This document shows positions 1 to 5,726 of a stretch of DNA of 11,644 bases, one piece after another (the stretch's first letter is position 1; each line of letters begins with the position of its first letter). The notes beneath the pieces were generated by a model. The model worked only from the letters and a program-made list of their open reading frames with translations. It made no database searches and was not told the origin of the DNA. A program made the translations under genes and the position numbers. This DNA is from Ignavibacteria bacterium (GTDB taxonomy: Bacteria; Bacteroidota; Ignavibacteria; Ignavibacteriales; Melioribacteraceae): positions 1 through 11,644 of the forward strand of contig QILJ01000395.1 of assembly GCA_003233295.1 (NCBI GenBank), written 5' to 3'.

Positions 1-259
1 CAGCAGAAGCAGCTTCGCTCAATTCATGAAACTGAATTGTTCTTTCCAGCAATTTTTTTGAAAGAGTGCCTAGAGTTTCTAACATGATATTTGTGGTAAC
101 TTGTCTCGGCGCAAGAGTAATGATCTCCTTTTTTAACGAGCGTAGTTTCCTATTAGTCGGGACAACCAAAAGAAATGATTGCAGTTCATTATTCCTGATC
201 TTTTCATCAATCAGGTTATCAAGATCAATAGATTTAATATTTTCTTTTGTCAGAATCAT
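1..259 (-). CDS. AddB/RecB-like nuclease-helicase family protein, N-terminal fragment (runs off the left edge)
   Basis: Only the first 86 codons are in the window; the frame is open to base 1. The ATG at 259-257 overlaps the TGA of the upstream CYTH gene in an ATGA arrangement, suggesting translational coupling. After about 27 residues the protein reads FLLVVPTNRKLRSLKKEI, then a stretch with QVTTNIMLETLGTLSKKLL. A hydrophobic strand followed by VPTNRKLR and then a 'leads to a named locus' segment is typical of the N-terminus of the large AddB-like / PD-(D/E)XK exonuclease family, which takes part in double-strand break processing. No helicase or nuclease motif is visible because the rest is missing, so the family call rests on a short N-terminal pattern. 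There is no strong Shine-Dalgarno sequence ahead of the ATG, consistent with coupling. Confidence 0.5.
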   Translation of the reverse strand, partial: MILTKENIKSIDLDNLIDEKIRNNELQSFLLVVPTNRKLRSLKKEIITLAPRQVTTNIMLETLGTLSKKLLERTIQFHELSEAASA

Positions 260-756
260 TGTGCTAAGATAAGATCTCTGTACGAAGAACGAATTTGGTT
301 TTTCAAATCCAGGTTCAGCAATTCAACCATTTCATCAAAAAGTTCTTTTGCGTATTCTCTCGAACCACGCACTACAGTTTCCAATTCAATAAACTGTCCC
401 AAATTTTCAACTGTATCCAAATGTATTCGAGTATCTTTGTACATGTATAATTCACGTTTCTTTATGACCTCTGTTTCAATCGGGAACAAAGATGAAAAAA
501 GAAGTTCTGTTTCCTTTCCTTTAATATACACAACATAATAGTTGCTCCATCTATCTTTTTTCTGCTCTTCCCTGTTATACTTAATCAAACTATAATTGCC
601 GTTTTCTATTCTAAGTTTGAGCAGTCCATTTTCAATCTTATAATAAATATCTTTTTGATTCAATATTTTTTCAAAAGCGGAACTAATTTTTTCTAAAATT
701 TGTTTAATGTTGTGATGATTCTCTACTTTTATTTTTAGTTCTAAATTTACAGCCAT
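256..756 (-). CDS. CYTH domain protein, class IV adenylate cyclase-like
   Basis: A 166-residue protein of the CYTH (CyaB/thiamine triphosphatase) superfamily, whose members use a beta-tunnel lined with acidic and basic residues to bind triphosphates and metal. Visible motifs are the N-terminal NLELKIKV (residues 4-11, the NxExK variant of ExExK), GLLKLRI (44-50), a basic strand with KKREL (99-103), and TRIHLDTVENLGQFIELE (109-126), which is very characteristic of the class IV cyclase branch. The frame is open to 951, but the upstream part is low-complexity and overlaps the divergent gene at 876, so I start at the ATG at 756, which puts NxExK at the N-terminus as in the family. Ahead of it is only a weak AGAGCGA. 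Its stop overlaps the ATG of the nuclease gene. Whether it makes cAMP or hydrolyses another triphosphate cannot be told from sequence. Confidence 0.82.
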   Translation of the reverse strand: MAVNLELKIKVENHHNIKQILEKISSAFEKILNQKDIYYKIENGLLKLRIENGNYSLIKYNREEQKKDRWSNYYVVYIKGKETELLFSSLFPIETEVIKKRELYMYKDTRIHLDTVENLGQFIELETVVRGSREYAKELFDEMVELLNLDLKNQIRSSYRDLILAQ

Positions 757-875
757 GTGATTTCGCTCTATTAGTGAAATAAAATTTAAGTGGCGACAAA
801 AAAGTGTATTATTTATAACTGTGAAATTTAATATATTATTAATAATAAAATTAACAAAGAGTTGTTTGTAAGTAA

Positions 876-1517
876 ATGAAAAGATTTTTACTAATACTTT
901 TTCTCTTGCCGACATTTTTCTTGTATGCACAGAAGATCGGGGAGATGGCACCGGAAAAACCGCCTGAAAAATTTCCGCCCCGCGCTTGGGGTGTGGACCT
1001 TTTATTCAGCGACGGCGGATTTGGAATTGGAACTTTTTACAGACGCTCTTTCAATATTAAACTTACCGGGTTTGTTGACGTTTCATTTTCCGAATCAAAA
1101 TCTGCGCGTGAATTTGAATTTTACGATTATTGGGGTAGACCTATTGTTATTGGGAAAGAGAACAGAGTATTTGTTATCCCGGTAACTGCAGGATTACAGT
1201 ATCGTCTATTCGAAAAGGAACTGACTGACAATTTGCGTCCTTATATTAACGGTGGAATTGGACCTGTATTTGCAATTTCAACACCTTACCAAGTAGAATT
1301 TTTCAACTCTTTTAAATATGCGAAAATTCATCTCGGCGTTGGCGGATATATTGGGCTTGGCGCCGACTTCGGTCTGAGCAAAACTAACCTCATCGGGTTG
1401 AACATGCGTTATCACTTTACCAAGTTTCTTACTGAAGGTGTAGAACAAATGAAAGGACAGGTCACTACTGAACTTGGTGTGTTTTATATCGCTCTGAAAT
1501 TAGGTTTGATGTTTTAA
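876..1517 (+). CDS. Outer-membrane beta-barrel-type exported protein, function unknown
   Basis: A 213-residue protein with a clear signal peptide: Lys2-Arg3, a hydrophobic stretch at 4-16, and a probable cleavage after Ala18 (LYA before QK). The mature part begins with a short Pro/Lys-rich segment (about 25-37), then alternating hydrophobic/aromatic strands separated by Gly/Asn/Asp turns, for example near 39-58, 95-112, 121-133 and 150-165. It ends in IALKLGLMF; a C-terminal Phe on an amphipathic last strand is typical of substrates of the outer-membrane assembly machinery. The length suits a small 8-strand barrel of the OmpA/OmpW or 'porin family' type. I recognise no specific family. It is divergent from the CYTH gene, separated by a 119-bp AT-rich intergenic region, and stands 143 bp ahead of the peptidase gene with no clear terminator between. 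The ATG has no good Shine-Dalgarno sequence. Confidence 0.8.
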   Translation: MKRFLLILFLLPTFFLYAQKIGEMAPEKPPEKFPPRAWGVDLLFSDGGFGIGTFYRRSFNIKLTGFVDVSFSESKSAREFEFYDYWGRPIVIGKENRVFVIPVTAGLQYRLFEKELTDNLRPYINGGIGPVFAISTPYQVEFFNSFKYAKIHLGVGGYIGLGADFGLSKTNLIGLNMRYHFTKFLTEGVEQMKGQVTTELGVFYIALKLGLMF

Positions 1518-1660
1518 TCTGACAGAAGTAGATAAGAATCTAATTCCATATATTCTAGCTGTTATAAATTACTACCCCACACCAATCCAAAATTTTTAAC
1601 GACAAATCTAAGTTTAATTTTTTATTTTGCTTTTATGGATTAAACATCTTATAGAATGCA

Positions 1661-3139
1661 ATGAATACAAAAACAGTCTTTCTTACTATCTTAATTTCAA
1701 TAACAATCTTTGGTGTTGTGGTGGCACAGAATAACTTATCTCAGATGCTTTATGATCAATATCCTCAATTCAAGGAAAATGAAATCATTGAAAAAAGATT
1801 TTCCCATGAAGAGTTGATGGATGTACTAGAAAAAATTCATAAATCCGATTTAATAAAAGTTGTAAATGCAGGACATTCTATTGAAGGAAGAGAAATAAAA
1901 TTAATCCGAATTGGCACCGGTCAGATAAATGTGCTGGCGTGGTCGCAGATGCATGGAGATGAATCCACAGCAACCATGGCATTGCTTGATCTCATTAAAT
2001 TTTTTGCTTCCGATAACGATGAGTTTTCTAATGTCAGAAATTTAATTACAGAAAAAGTTTCATTCTATTTTATCCCGATGCTTAACCCCGACGGAACTGA
2101 AAATTTTACTAGGCGCAATGATATGGATATTGACATCAACCGGGATGCACTGAGACTGCAGTTTCCAGAATCACAAATTCTTAAAGCTGTTCATGACAGT
2201 CTGAAACCTGCCTTTGCTTTTAATCTTCACGATCAGAGCACTAGATACACTGTAGGCAACAGTTACAAAGTGGCAACTATCTCCTTCCTCGCACCGGCGT
2301 TCAATTATAAGAAAGACATTAACGATGTACGTGAAAATGCTATGAAGTTGATCGCTTACTTGAAGAAAGAATTGGATCATTTTATCCCCGGTCATATTGC
2401 AAAATACAGTGATGATTTTGAACCGCGGGCATTCGGTGATAACTTTGTTAAGTGGGGCAGCAGTCTTATTCTGATAGAATCGGGCGGATGGAAAAATAAT
2501 TATGAAAAACAATTTTTACGCAAGATCAATTTTATTGCATTGGTCAGCGGACTATACTCAATTGCAAGCGGGTCTTACAATAATGAATCGATTGAAGATT
2601 ACAACGCCATACCTGAAAATAAGGAAAAATTATTCGATCTGTTGTTGAGAAATGCGACAATCGTTAATAACGGTAAAGAATATCTTATTGACATCGGGAT
2701 AAATCAGAATGAAGAAGGAACTTCTGACAGCAGAGATTTTTATTTTGACGGCGTGATTGAAGATGTGGGAGACCTCTCCACCTTTTACGGATATGATGAG
2801 ATCGGCTGCAAAGGTATGAAACTTGAACAAGCAAAAATATATCCCGAAACATTCAAAAATATTGACGATCTCAAAGCAATTGACATCCCGAAAAAGATAT
2901 TGTCTAAAGGTTACTCATTCGTTAAAGTGGATTCAATAAATACCGAGGATAAATTTACCCTACTTCCGGTAAATATCATTGAAAATAATTCTGACATTAA
3001 AATGGAATTCAAGTTGGATGAACCGGCGAACTTTATTCTTACAGAAAATAATGAACTTATCTTCACTTGTGTTAACGGTTTTCTTTATGATGTACGCAGT
3101 CAAAAAAACTATATAAAAAACGGCAGAATTTTCAAGTAA
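1661..3139 (+). CDS. Secreted M14-family zinc carboxypeptidase
   Basis: A 492-residue protein with a signal peptide (hydrophobic 6-21, probable cleavage after Ala22). The M14 metallocarboxypeptidase fold is supported by its residue set: zinc ligands His98 and Glu101 in QMHGDEST, third ligand His190 in FNLHDQS, substrate carboxylate binders Asn160-Arg161 in DINRD, and catalytic Glu273 in LIESGG. All expected residues are present, so it should be active. NPDG (142-145) is also typical. After the catalytic domain (about 45-300) there is an extra region of some 190 residues (about 300-492) of likely beta structure that I do not recognise. The C-terminus lacks a type IX sorting domain, so a periplasmic location is more likely than cell-surface display. 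It probably trims peptides for uptake or wall turnover; this is inferred from the family. No Shine-Dalgarno sequence is evident. Confidence 0.88.
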   Translation: MNTKTVFLTILISITIFGVVVAQNNLSQMLYDQYPQFKENEIIEKRFSHEELMDVLEKIHKSDLIKVVNAGHSIEGREIKLIRIGTGQINVLAWSQMHGDESTATMALLDLIKFFASDNDEFSNVRNLITEKVSFYFIPMLNPDGTENFTRRNDMDIDINRDALRLQFPESQILKAVHDSLKPAFAFNLHDQSTRYTVGNSYKVATISFLAPAFNYKKDINDVRENAMKLIAYLKKELDHFIPGHIAKYSDDFEPRAFGDNFVKWGSSLILIESGGWKNNYEKQFLRKINFIALVSGLYSIASGSYNNESIEDYNAIPENKEKLFDLLLRNATIVNNGKEYLIDIGINQNEEGTSDSRDFYFDGVIEDVGDLSTFYGYDEIGCKGMKLEQAKIYPETFKNIDDLKAIDIPKKILSKGYSFVKVDSINTEDKFTLLPVNIIENNSDIKMEFKLDEPANFILTENNELIFTCVNGFLYDVRSQKNYIKNGRIFK

Positions 3140-3167
3140 CCCAATTTTAATTTACTATGAAATTGTG

Positions 3168-3199
3168 CTTGATATAGACCCAATTTATTTCTAACTTTA
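3168..3199 (+). promoter_or_regulatory. Candidate Bacteroidota-type promoter of rpsU
   Basis: A CTTG (3168-3171) stands 20 bases ahead of TAACTTTA (3192-3199), close to the Bacteroidota consensus of a -33 TTTG/TTG box, about 19 bases, and a -7 TAnnTTTG box. The same TTG-N20 spacing occurs ahead of the tRNA at 4974. A start near 3206 would leave a leader of about 40 bases carrying the ribosome binding site. Found by eye in AT-rich DNA, so chance matches are possible. Confidence 0.33.
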
Positions 3200-3228
3200 A
3201 AGACTTTAAAAATCAAATTATAATTAGA

Positions 3229-3238
3229 AGGTAGGTGA
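3229..3238 (+). promoter_or_regulatory. Strong ribosome binding site that fixes the TTG start of rpsU
   Basis: AGG-T-AGGTGA contains an exact six-base match (AGGTGA) to the anti-Shine-Dalgarno complement, plus a second AGG. It ends 6 bases before the TTG at 3245. An in-frame TGA at 3236-3238 lies within it, so no start further upstream is possible, and the next in-frame ATG would remove most of the protein. Confidence 0.75.
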
Positions 3239-3244
3239 GTAAGT

Positions 3245-3439
3245 TTGGTCGGTATTATTCTTTCAGACAATGAGAATATTGACAGAGCTCTAAAGCGTTT
3301 CAAGAAAAAGTACGAAAGATCCGGTGTACTAAAAGAGTTTAAGAAACGACAGTATTATGTTAAACCATCGATTGAAAAAAGAATGGAACGCATAAAAGCT
3401 AGAAGAAGAGCTTACAAAGAATCTCAAAGAGATTATTAA
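3245..3439 (+). CDS. rpsU: 30S ribosomal protein bS21
   Basis: A 64-residue, strongly basic protein that begins MVGIILSDNENIDRALKRF and continues with KKKYERSGVLKEFKKR and VKPSIEKRMERIKARRR. This is the typical S21 layout: a short beta-like N-terminus followed by two Arg/Lys-rich helices, at normal length. bS21 binds the 30S platform next to the 3' end of 16S rRNA. The start codon is TTG, imposed by an in-frame stop just upstream, and supported by the strong ribosome binding site. It has its own candidate promoter and is followed 3 bases later by an intrinsic terminator, so it looks monocistronic. In Bacteroidia, bS21 is known to help sequester the anti-Shine-Dalgarno sequence, so an unusually good site on its own message hints at feedback control; that extension to this organism is inference. 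Confidence 0.95.
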   Translation: MVGIILSDNENIDRALKRFKKKYERSGVLKEFKKRQYYVKPSIEKRMERIKARRRAYKESQRDY

Positions 3440-3442
3440 AAT

Positions 3443-3471
3443 AAAAAACCCTCGTCATTCGAGGGTTTTTT
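3443..3471. terminator. Bidirectional intrinsic terminator between rpsU and the LOG-family gene
   Basis: A perfect 6-bp GC-rich stem CCCTCG (3449-3454) / CGAGGG (3460-3465) has a TCATT loop. It is flanked by six A on the left (3443-3448) and six T on the right (3466-3471), so a U-tract follows the hairpin on either strand. It starts 3 bases after the rpsU stop and lies 3 bases beyond the TAA of the convergent gene. Confidence 0.92.
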
Positions 3472-3474
3472 ATT

Positions 3475-4305
3475 TTATTTATGTCCATTCAAATAATGCT
3501 TATGAAAATGTGAAGTTATCTTCTCGAACATCTCATCAACACTATTACAATAATCAAACAGTTTAATATCACTTTTACTTATAGTACCAAACTCCAAAAG
3601 CTTGTCAATGTTAATAACCTGTTTCCAGTAGTTTTCATCATATACTATAACTTTCATTTCTTTCTTTATCTTTTTCGTCTGCATAAGAGTGATAACTTCC
3701 ATCATCTCGTCCAGCGTACCGAAACCGCCTGGGAAAACAATAAGCGCTTTTGCAAGGTAAACAAACCAAAACTTACGCATGAAGAAATAGTGGAATTCAA
3801 ATCCAAGTTCCGGCTCCACATATTTATTTACAAACTGTTCAAACGGGATGCTGATGTTCAGTCCCAATGAATATCCGCCGGCAAGTTTAGCACCTTTATT
3901 TGCCGCTTCCATTATTCCAGGTCCCCCGCCGCTGCAGACAATAAACCGTTTTTCATTAACAGGTAAATTCATTGACCACTCTGTCAATCTTTTAGATAAC
4001 TCAACCGCTTCCTCGTAATAGTGAGACATGGTTAGCATCTTTTCTGCTTCCTTTAGTTTTTCCTTGTGATTTCTTGAAGCTGTATTTTTTACTTTCTTCA
4101 ACTTGTTCAGATCCGCTTTAGCTTCTCTCATCGATTTGATTCTGGCAGAACCGAAAAATACGATCGTATCGATGATATTGAACTTTTGAAAACGTGACTT
4201 CGGCTCTATAAACTCTGCTAGGATCCTTAATTCTCTAGCATCAGTAGAAGTTAAAAAGTTCATGTCTTTATAAGCTTTTTCAATTTTTTGTTTCTTTTTA
4301 CTCAT
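3475..4305 (-). CDS. LOG family / TIGR00730 Rossmann-fold protein (nucleoside 5'-monophosphate phosphoribohydrolase-like)
   Basis: A 276-residue protein of the LOG ('lysine decarboxylase-like') family, which hydrolyses N-glycosidic bonds of nucleoside monophosphates; the founding members activate cytokinins. Key features are an FFGSARI strand (50-56), SGGGPGIMEAANKGA (125-139) and the signature PGGFGTLDE (192-200), which holds the catalytic Arg/Glu region and the phosphate-binding glycines; Arg177 in FFMRKFW is also typical. It is larger than minimal LOG proteins because of a charged N-terminus and a Lys-rich insert (about 60-95), as in the longer bacterial subgroup. The frame is open 45 codons further, to 4440, but that extension runs through GC-rich palindromes and begins inside the secG terminator. 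I therefore use the ATG at 4305; the ATG at 4320 is an alternative. Its substrate is not predictable from sequence. Confidence 0.85.
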   Translation of the reverse strand: MSKKKQKIEKAYKDMNFLTSTDARELRILAEFIEPKSRFQKFNIIDTIVFFGSARIKSMREAKADLNKLKKVKNTASRNHKEKLKEAEKMLTMSHYYEEAVELSKRLTEWSMNLPVNEKRFIVCSGGGPGIMEAANKGAKLAGGYSLGLNISIPFEQFVNKYVEPELGFEFHYFFMRKFWFVYLAKALIVFPGGFGTLDEMMEVITLMQTKKIKKEMKVIVYDENYWKQVINIDKLLEFGTISKSDIKLFDYCNSVDEMFEKITSHFHKHYLNGHK

Positions 4306-4325
4306 AATCTTAACTCGCATATTTA

Positions 4326-4415
4326 ATCCGCCAAAGGCGGATAAGGGATGAATTCCCTGCGCCCTTGCGGCGAAAATATTTACTCCATGATGATACCCCG
4401 TCTGTTTGCGGCGGG
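4326..4415. repeat. GC-rich cluster of four small palindromes in the LOG-gene leader
   Basis: In an AT-rich context this 90-bp stretch holds four hairpins in a row: ATCCGCC-AAA-GGCGGAT (4326-4342, perfect 7-bp stem), GGGA-N5-TCCC (4345-4357), CGCC-N5-GGCG (4360-4372), and CCCG-N11-CGGG (4397-4415). It begins about 20 bases upstream of the LOG start and ends 13 bases short of the secG terminator's T-tract. Base composition unlike its surroundings and the stacked symmetry suggest a dispersed intergenic repeat rather than coding sequence. A leader regulatory structure is possible but unsupported. Confidence 0.55.
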
Positions 4416-4428
4416 AAGATTCATTTAG

Positions 4429-4461
4429 AAAAAAAAACATGTCCCTTAAAAAAAGGAGACA
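4429..4461 (-). terminator. Intrinsic terminator of secG
   Basis: Read on the minus strand, TGTC(T)CCTT pairs with AAGGGACA (8 bp with one bulged base, five-base T loop; 4461 to 4440). It is followed by TG and a run of nine T (4437-4429). It lies 26 bases after the secG stop, in the right orientation to end a tRNA-secG transcript before the LOG gene. Confidence 0.78.
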
Positions 4462-4487
4462 GGCATTTTTACTAAATTTTTAATTAA

Positions 4488-4880
4488 CTACTTTTTTTTC
4501 GGTGTAGTTGTATTATTATTACTATTATTCTTGTTTTTGTCCGTTGCAGCTGGCGGTGTAGTCGGCAGCATTGGAGTTGTTGGCGCCTGCTGCATTTGTC
4601 TCGAACTTTGTATTATACTATTTCTCTGATCGCTGGTAGTTTGACCGGGTAAAAAGAAGAGATTGATTACTACTGCCAAAGCAAGTAATGATCCGCCAAG
4701 CCACCATGTTGACTTACTTAAAAAATCAGCTGTTCTTCTTGAACCGAACATTGTACCGAAGTTAGCTGCTCCACCCGTAATACCAGCCATACCGCCGCCT
4801 TTACTCGATTGCAACAGAACAACAATTACCAATAAAAATGCTAAAATTATTTCGATAGCCATAAAAAATGTATACATCAT
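4488..4880 (-). CDS. secG: Preprotein translocase subunit SecG
   Basis: A 130-residue membrane protein with the SecG pattern: a first transmembrane segment (about 5-22), the conserved VVLLQSSKGGGMAGITGG loop (20-37) followed by GTMFGSRRTADFLSK, and a second transmembrane segment (about 59-77). SecG joins SecYE and assists protein export through the inner membrane. The tail from about 85 is long and rich in Gln, Thr, Pro and Asn, ending in NNNTTTPKKK; such low-complexity tails are common in Bacteroidota-group SecG. The reading frame starts with two ATG codons. AGGAGA (4888-4883) is only 2 bases from the first but 5 from the second, so initiation at 4877 (129 residues) may be the real one. A tRNA gene lies 17 bases upstream in the same direction, probably on the same transcript. 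Confidence 0.95.
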   Translation of the reverse strand: MMYTFFMAIEIILAFLLVIVVLLQSSKGGGMAGITGGAANFGTMFGSRRTADFLSKSTWWLGGSLLALAVVINLFFLPGQTTSDQRNSIIQSSRQMQQAPTTPMLPTTPPAATDKNKNNSNNNTTTPKKK

Positions 4881-4897
4881 ATTCTCCTAAAAATATT

Positions 4898-4974
4898 TGG
4901 TAGCGAGGGAGGGATTCGAACCCCCGACACGTGGATTATGATTCCACTGCTCTAACCGACTGAGCTACCTCGCC
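4898..4974 (-). tRNA. tRNA with CAU anticodon (tRNA-Met elongator most likely), CCA encoded
   Basis: The minus strand folds into a full cloverleaf: acceptor GGCGAGG / CCTCGCT (G1-U72 wobble), D-arm GCTC...GAGC with AGTCGGTTA loop, anticodon stem GTGGA / TCCAC around loop ATCATAA, variable GTGTC, T-arm GGGGG-TTCGAAT-CCCTC, discriminator A, then a genomically encoded CCA. The anticodon CAT occupies loop positions 3-5. It is not the initiator: the acceptor lacks the C1-A72 mismatch and the anticodon stem lacks three G-C pairs. CAU is also used by tRNA-Ile2 after lysidine modification; the overall sequence looks more like elongator Met of the Bacteroidota group, but this was judged by eye. Confidence 0.93.
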
Positions 4975-4994
4975 AAAAAATTTAAAACAGATTA

Positions 4995-5026
4995 CAAATA
5001 TAATTATTGATTTTAGAAACTACAAG
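4995..5026 (-). promoter_or_regulatory. Candidate promoter of the tRNA-secG transcript
   Basis: On the minus strand, CTTG (5026-5023) is followed after 20 bases by TATATTTG (5002-4995), a perfect match to the Bacteroidota -7 box TAnnTTTG. The box ends 20 bases ahead of the mature tRNA 5' end. Spacing is identical to the rpsU candidate. Confidence 0.5.
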
Positions 5027-5067
5027 ATTTTTAAAATATTGAGTCATTAAACACTAACTATATTTCA

Positions 5068-5108
5068 AAAAATGATATTAAATATTTTATCGAGTTAATA
5101 TCATTTTT
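5068..5108. terminator. AT-rich 13-bp hairpin, possible terminator at the 3' end of the signalling cluster
   Basis: AAAAATGATATTA (5068-5080) is perfectly complementary to TAATATCATTTTT (5096-5108), separated by a 15-base loop that holds the TAA of the remnant gene. On each strand the hairpin's 3' arm ends in a T-run. Only two of the 13 pairs are G-C, so termination would be weak. Position supports it: it is the only stem between the kinase cluster and the tRNA promoter. Confidence 0.4.
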
Positions 5109-5726
5109 CTTGTCAGCACAAAATCCTCTGCAATGATTCTGTAAAAATAAACTCCATGAAGAAAATTACTTGCTTCAAACATAACGGAATACCTCCTCTC
5201 GTATTGGAATTTGTTTTCGAGAATTGCAATCTTTTCACCTATTGTACTGAAAACAGTCAGTTCAACATTTGACGCTTTTGGCAGAAAATAACTTATATTT
5301 TTTGTTGGATTAAATGGATTAGGATAATTTTGATCCAATTTAAAACTGTTTAATTTTTCATAATTAACATCGGTAGTAATTGAAACAGAAATAGTATCTG
5401 AATTTAAATAATGTCCGCTAATGTTAATTTGCTTCAAGTAATATAAATTGCTACCATTATTTATCGGGTCTAAATCAACATAGGAATACTTATTAAGTGT
5501 AAACCGAGTTCCTCCGAAAGTCAATAGTACTCCAACTACCATTATTAGCATTACCTCGAACGATATCATACCCGTAAATATTGATTTCTGTTACTGTTTC
5601 CCATTCTATTAATATTTCTCCGTTTACATACTCAGCTGTAAGAGAATTGAGGTTAACGACCCCGCCCAACAAGATGGCGGACAGGCATTCGTTGACCGGA
5701 ATATCAAAGTACAGAATAATAAAAAA
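5087..5726 (-). pseudogene. 3' remnant of a type IX-secreted protein (last domain plus C-terminal sorting domain), frameshifted
   Basis: The intact part is a classic type IX secretion C-terminal sorting domain: LDQNYPNPFNPTKNISYFLP, then GEKIAILENK, GVYFYRI and a Lys/Arg-containing end (KMILTR). Before it, two frames together encode the usual preceding FN3-like domain. Frame A gives LYFDIPV, then LNSLTAEYVNGEILIEWETV and GSWSTIDF; frame B resumes with GGTRFTLNKYSYVDLD. They join at TTT (5517-5519): removing one T gives a continuous domain. Frame A begins right after the TGA of the response regulator, with no start codon or signal peptide, so the original gene's 5' part is gone. A 33-base palindromic insert lies at 5658-5690. 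A 160-residue frame starting at 5569 opens with a hydrophobic stretch (MISFEVMLIMVVGVLLTF) that imitates a signal peptide, but its first 18 residues are read out of frame. The alternative to decay is a single-base sequencing error, but the missing 5' part remains. Confidence 0.8.
5658..5690. repeat. 33-base palindromic insert inside the type IX remnant
   Basis: A GC-rich block containing CCGCC-N9-GGCGG symmetry (about 5662-5680) sits between GTTAAC (5652-5657) and GTTGAC (5691-5696), which look like an imperfect 6-base target duplication. Block plus one repeat is 39 bases, a multiple of three, and adds about 13 codons (ECLSAILLGGVV) between IPVN and NLNSLTAEYV, where family members usually run straight through. 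Its end resembles the element at 4396-4427 (CCCCG, then GGCGG, then ATTC and TT). Confidence 0.45.

Noticed and set aside
820..865. CTTTG-N19-TATATTAA as a promoter of the CYTH gene on the minus strand
   Set aside because: The second box matches poorly, the implied leader is long, and the region is nearly all A/T, so chance is likely.
757..951. 65-codon N-terminal extension of the CYTH protein
   Set aside because: It would overlap the divergent gene at 876, is low in complexity, and moves the NxExK motif away from the N-terminus where the family has it.
1518..1660. Terminator or promoter between the barrel protein and the peptidase
   Set aside because: Only 5-bp AT-rich symmetry without a T-run, and no box pair with proper spacing was found.
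4306..4440. 45-codon N-terminal extension of the LOG-family protein
   Set aside because: It begins inside the secG terminator hairpin and runs through GC-rich palindromes; no family similarity is visible in it.
4663..4890. Plus-strand reading frame opposite secG
   Set aside because: It is the complement of the SecG membrane segments; the minus strand has family motifs, a ribosome binding site and a terminator.
4898..4974. Initiator tRNA-fMet
   Set aside because: No mismatch at the end of the acceptor stem and no run of three G-C pairs in the anticodon stem.
5087..5569. A genuine 160-residue secreted protein with signal peptide and type IX sorting domain
   Set aside because: The first 18 residues are an out-of-frame reading of the FN3-like domain GSWSTIDF; the other frame carries the family-like sequence upstream.
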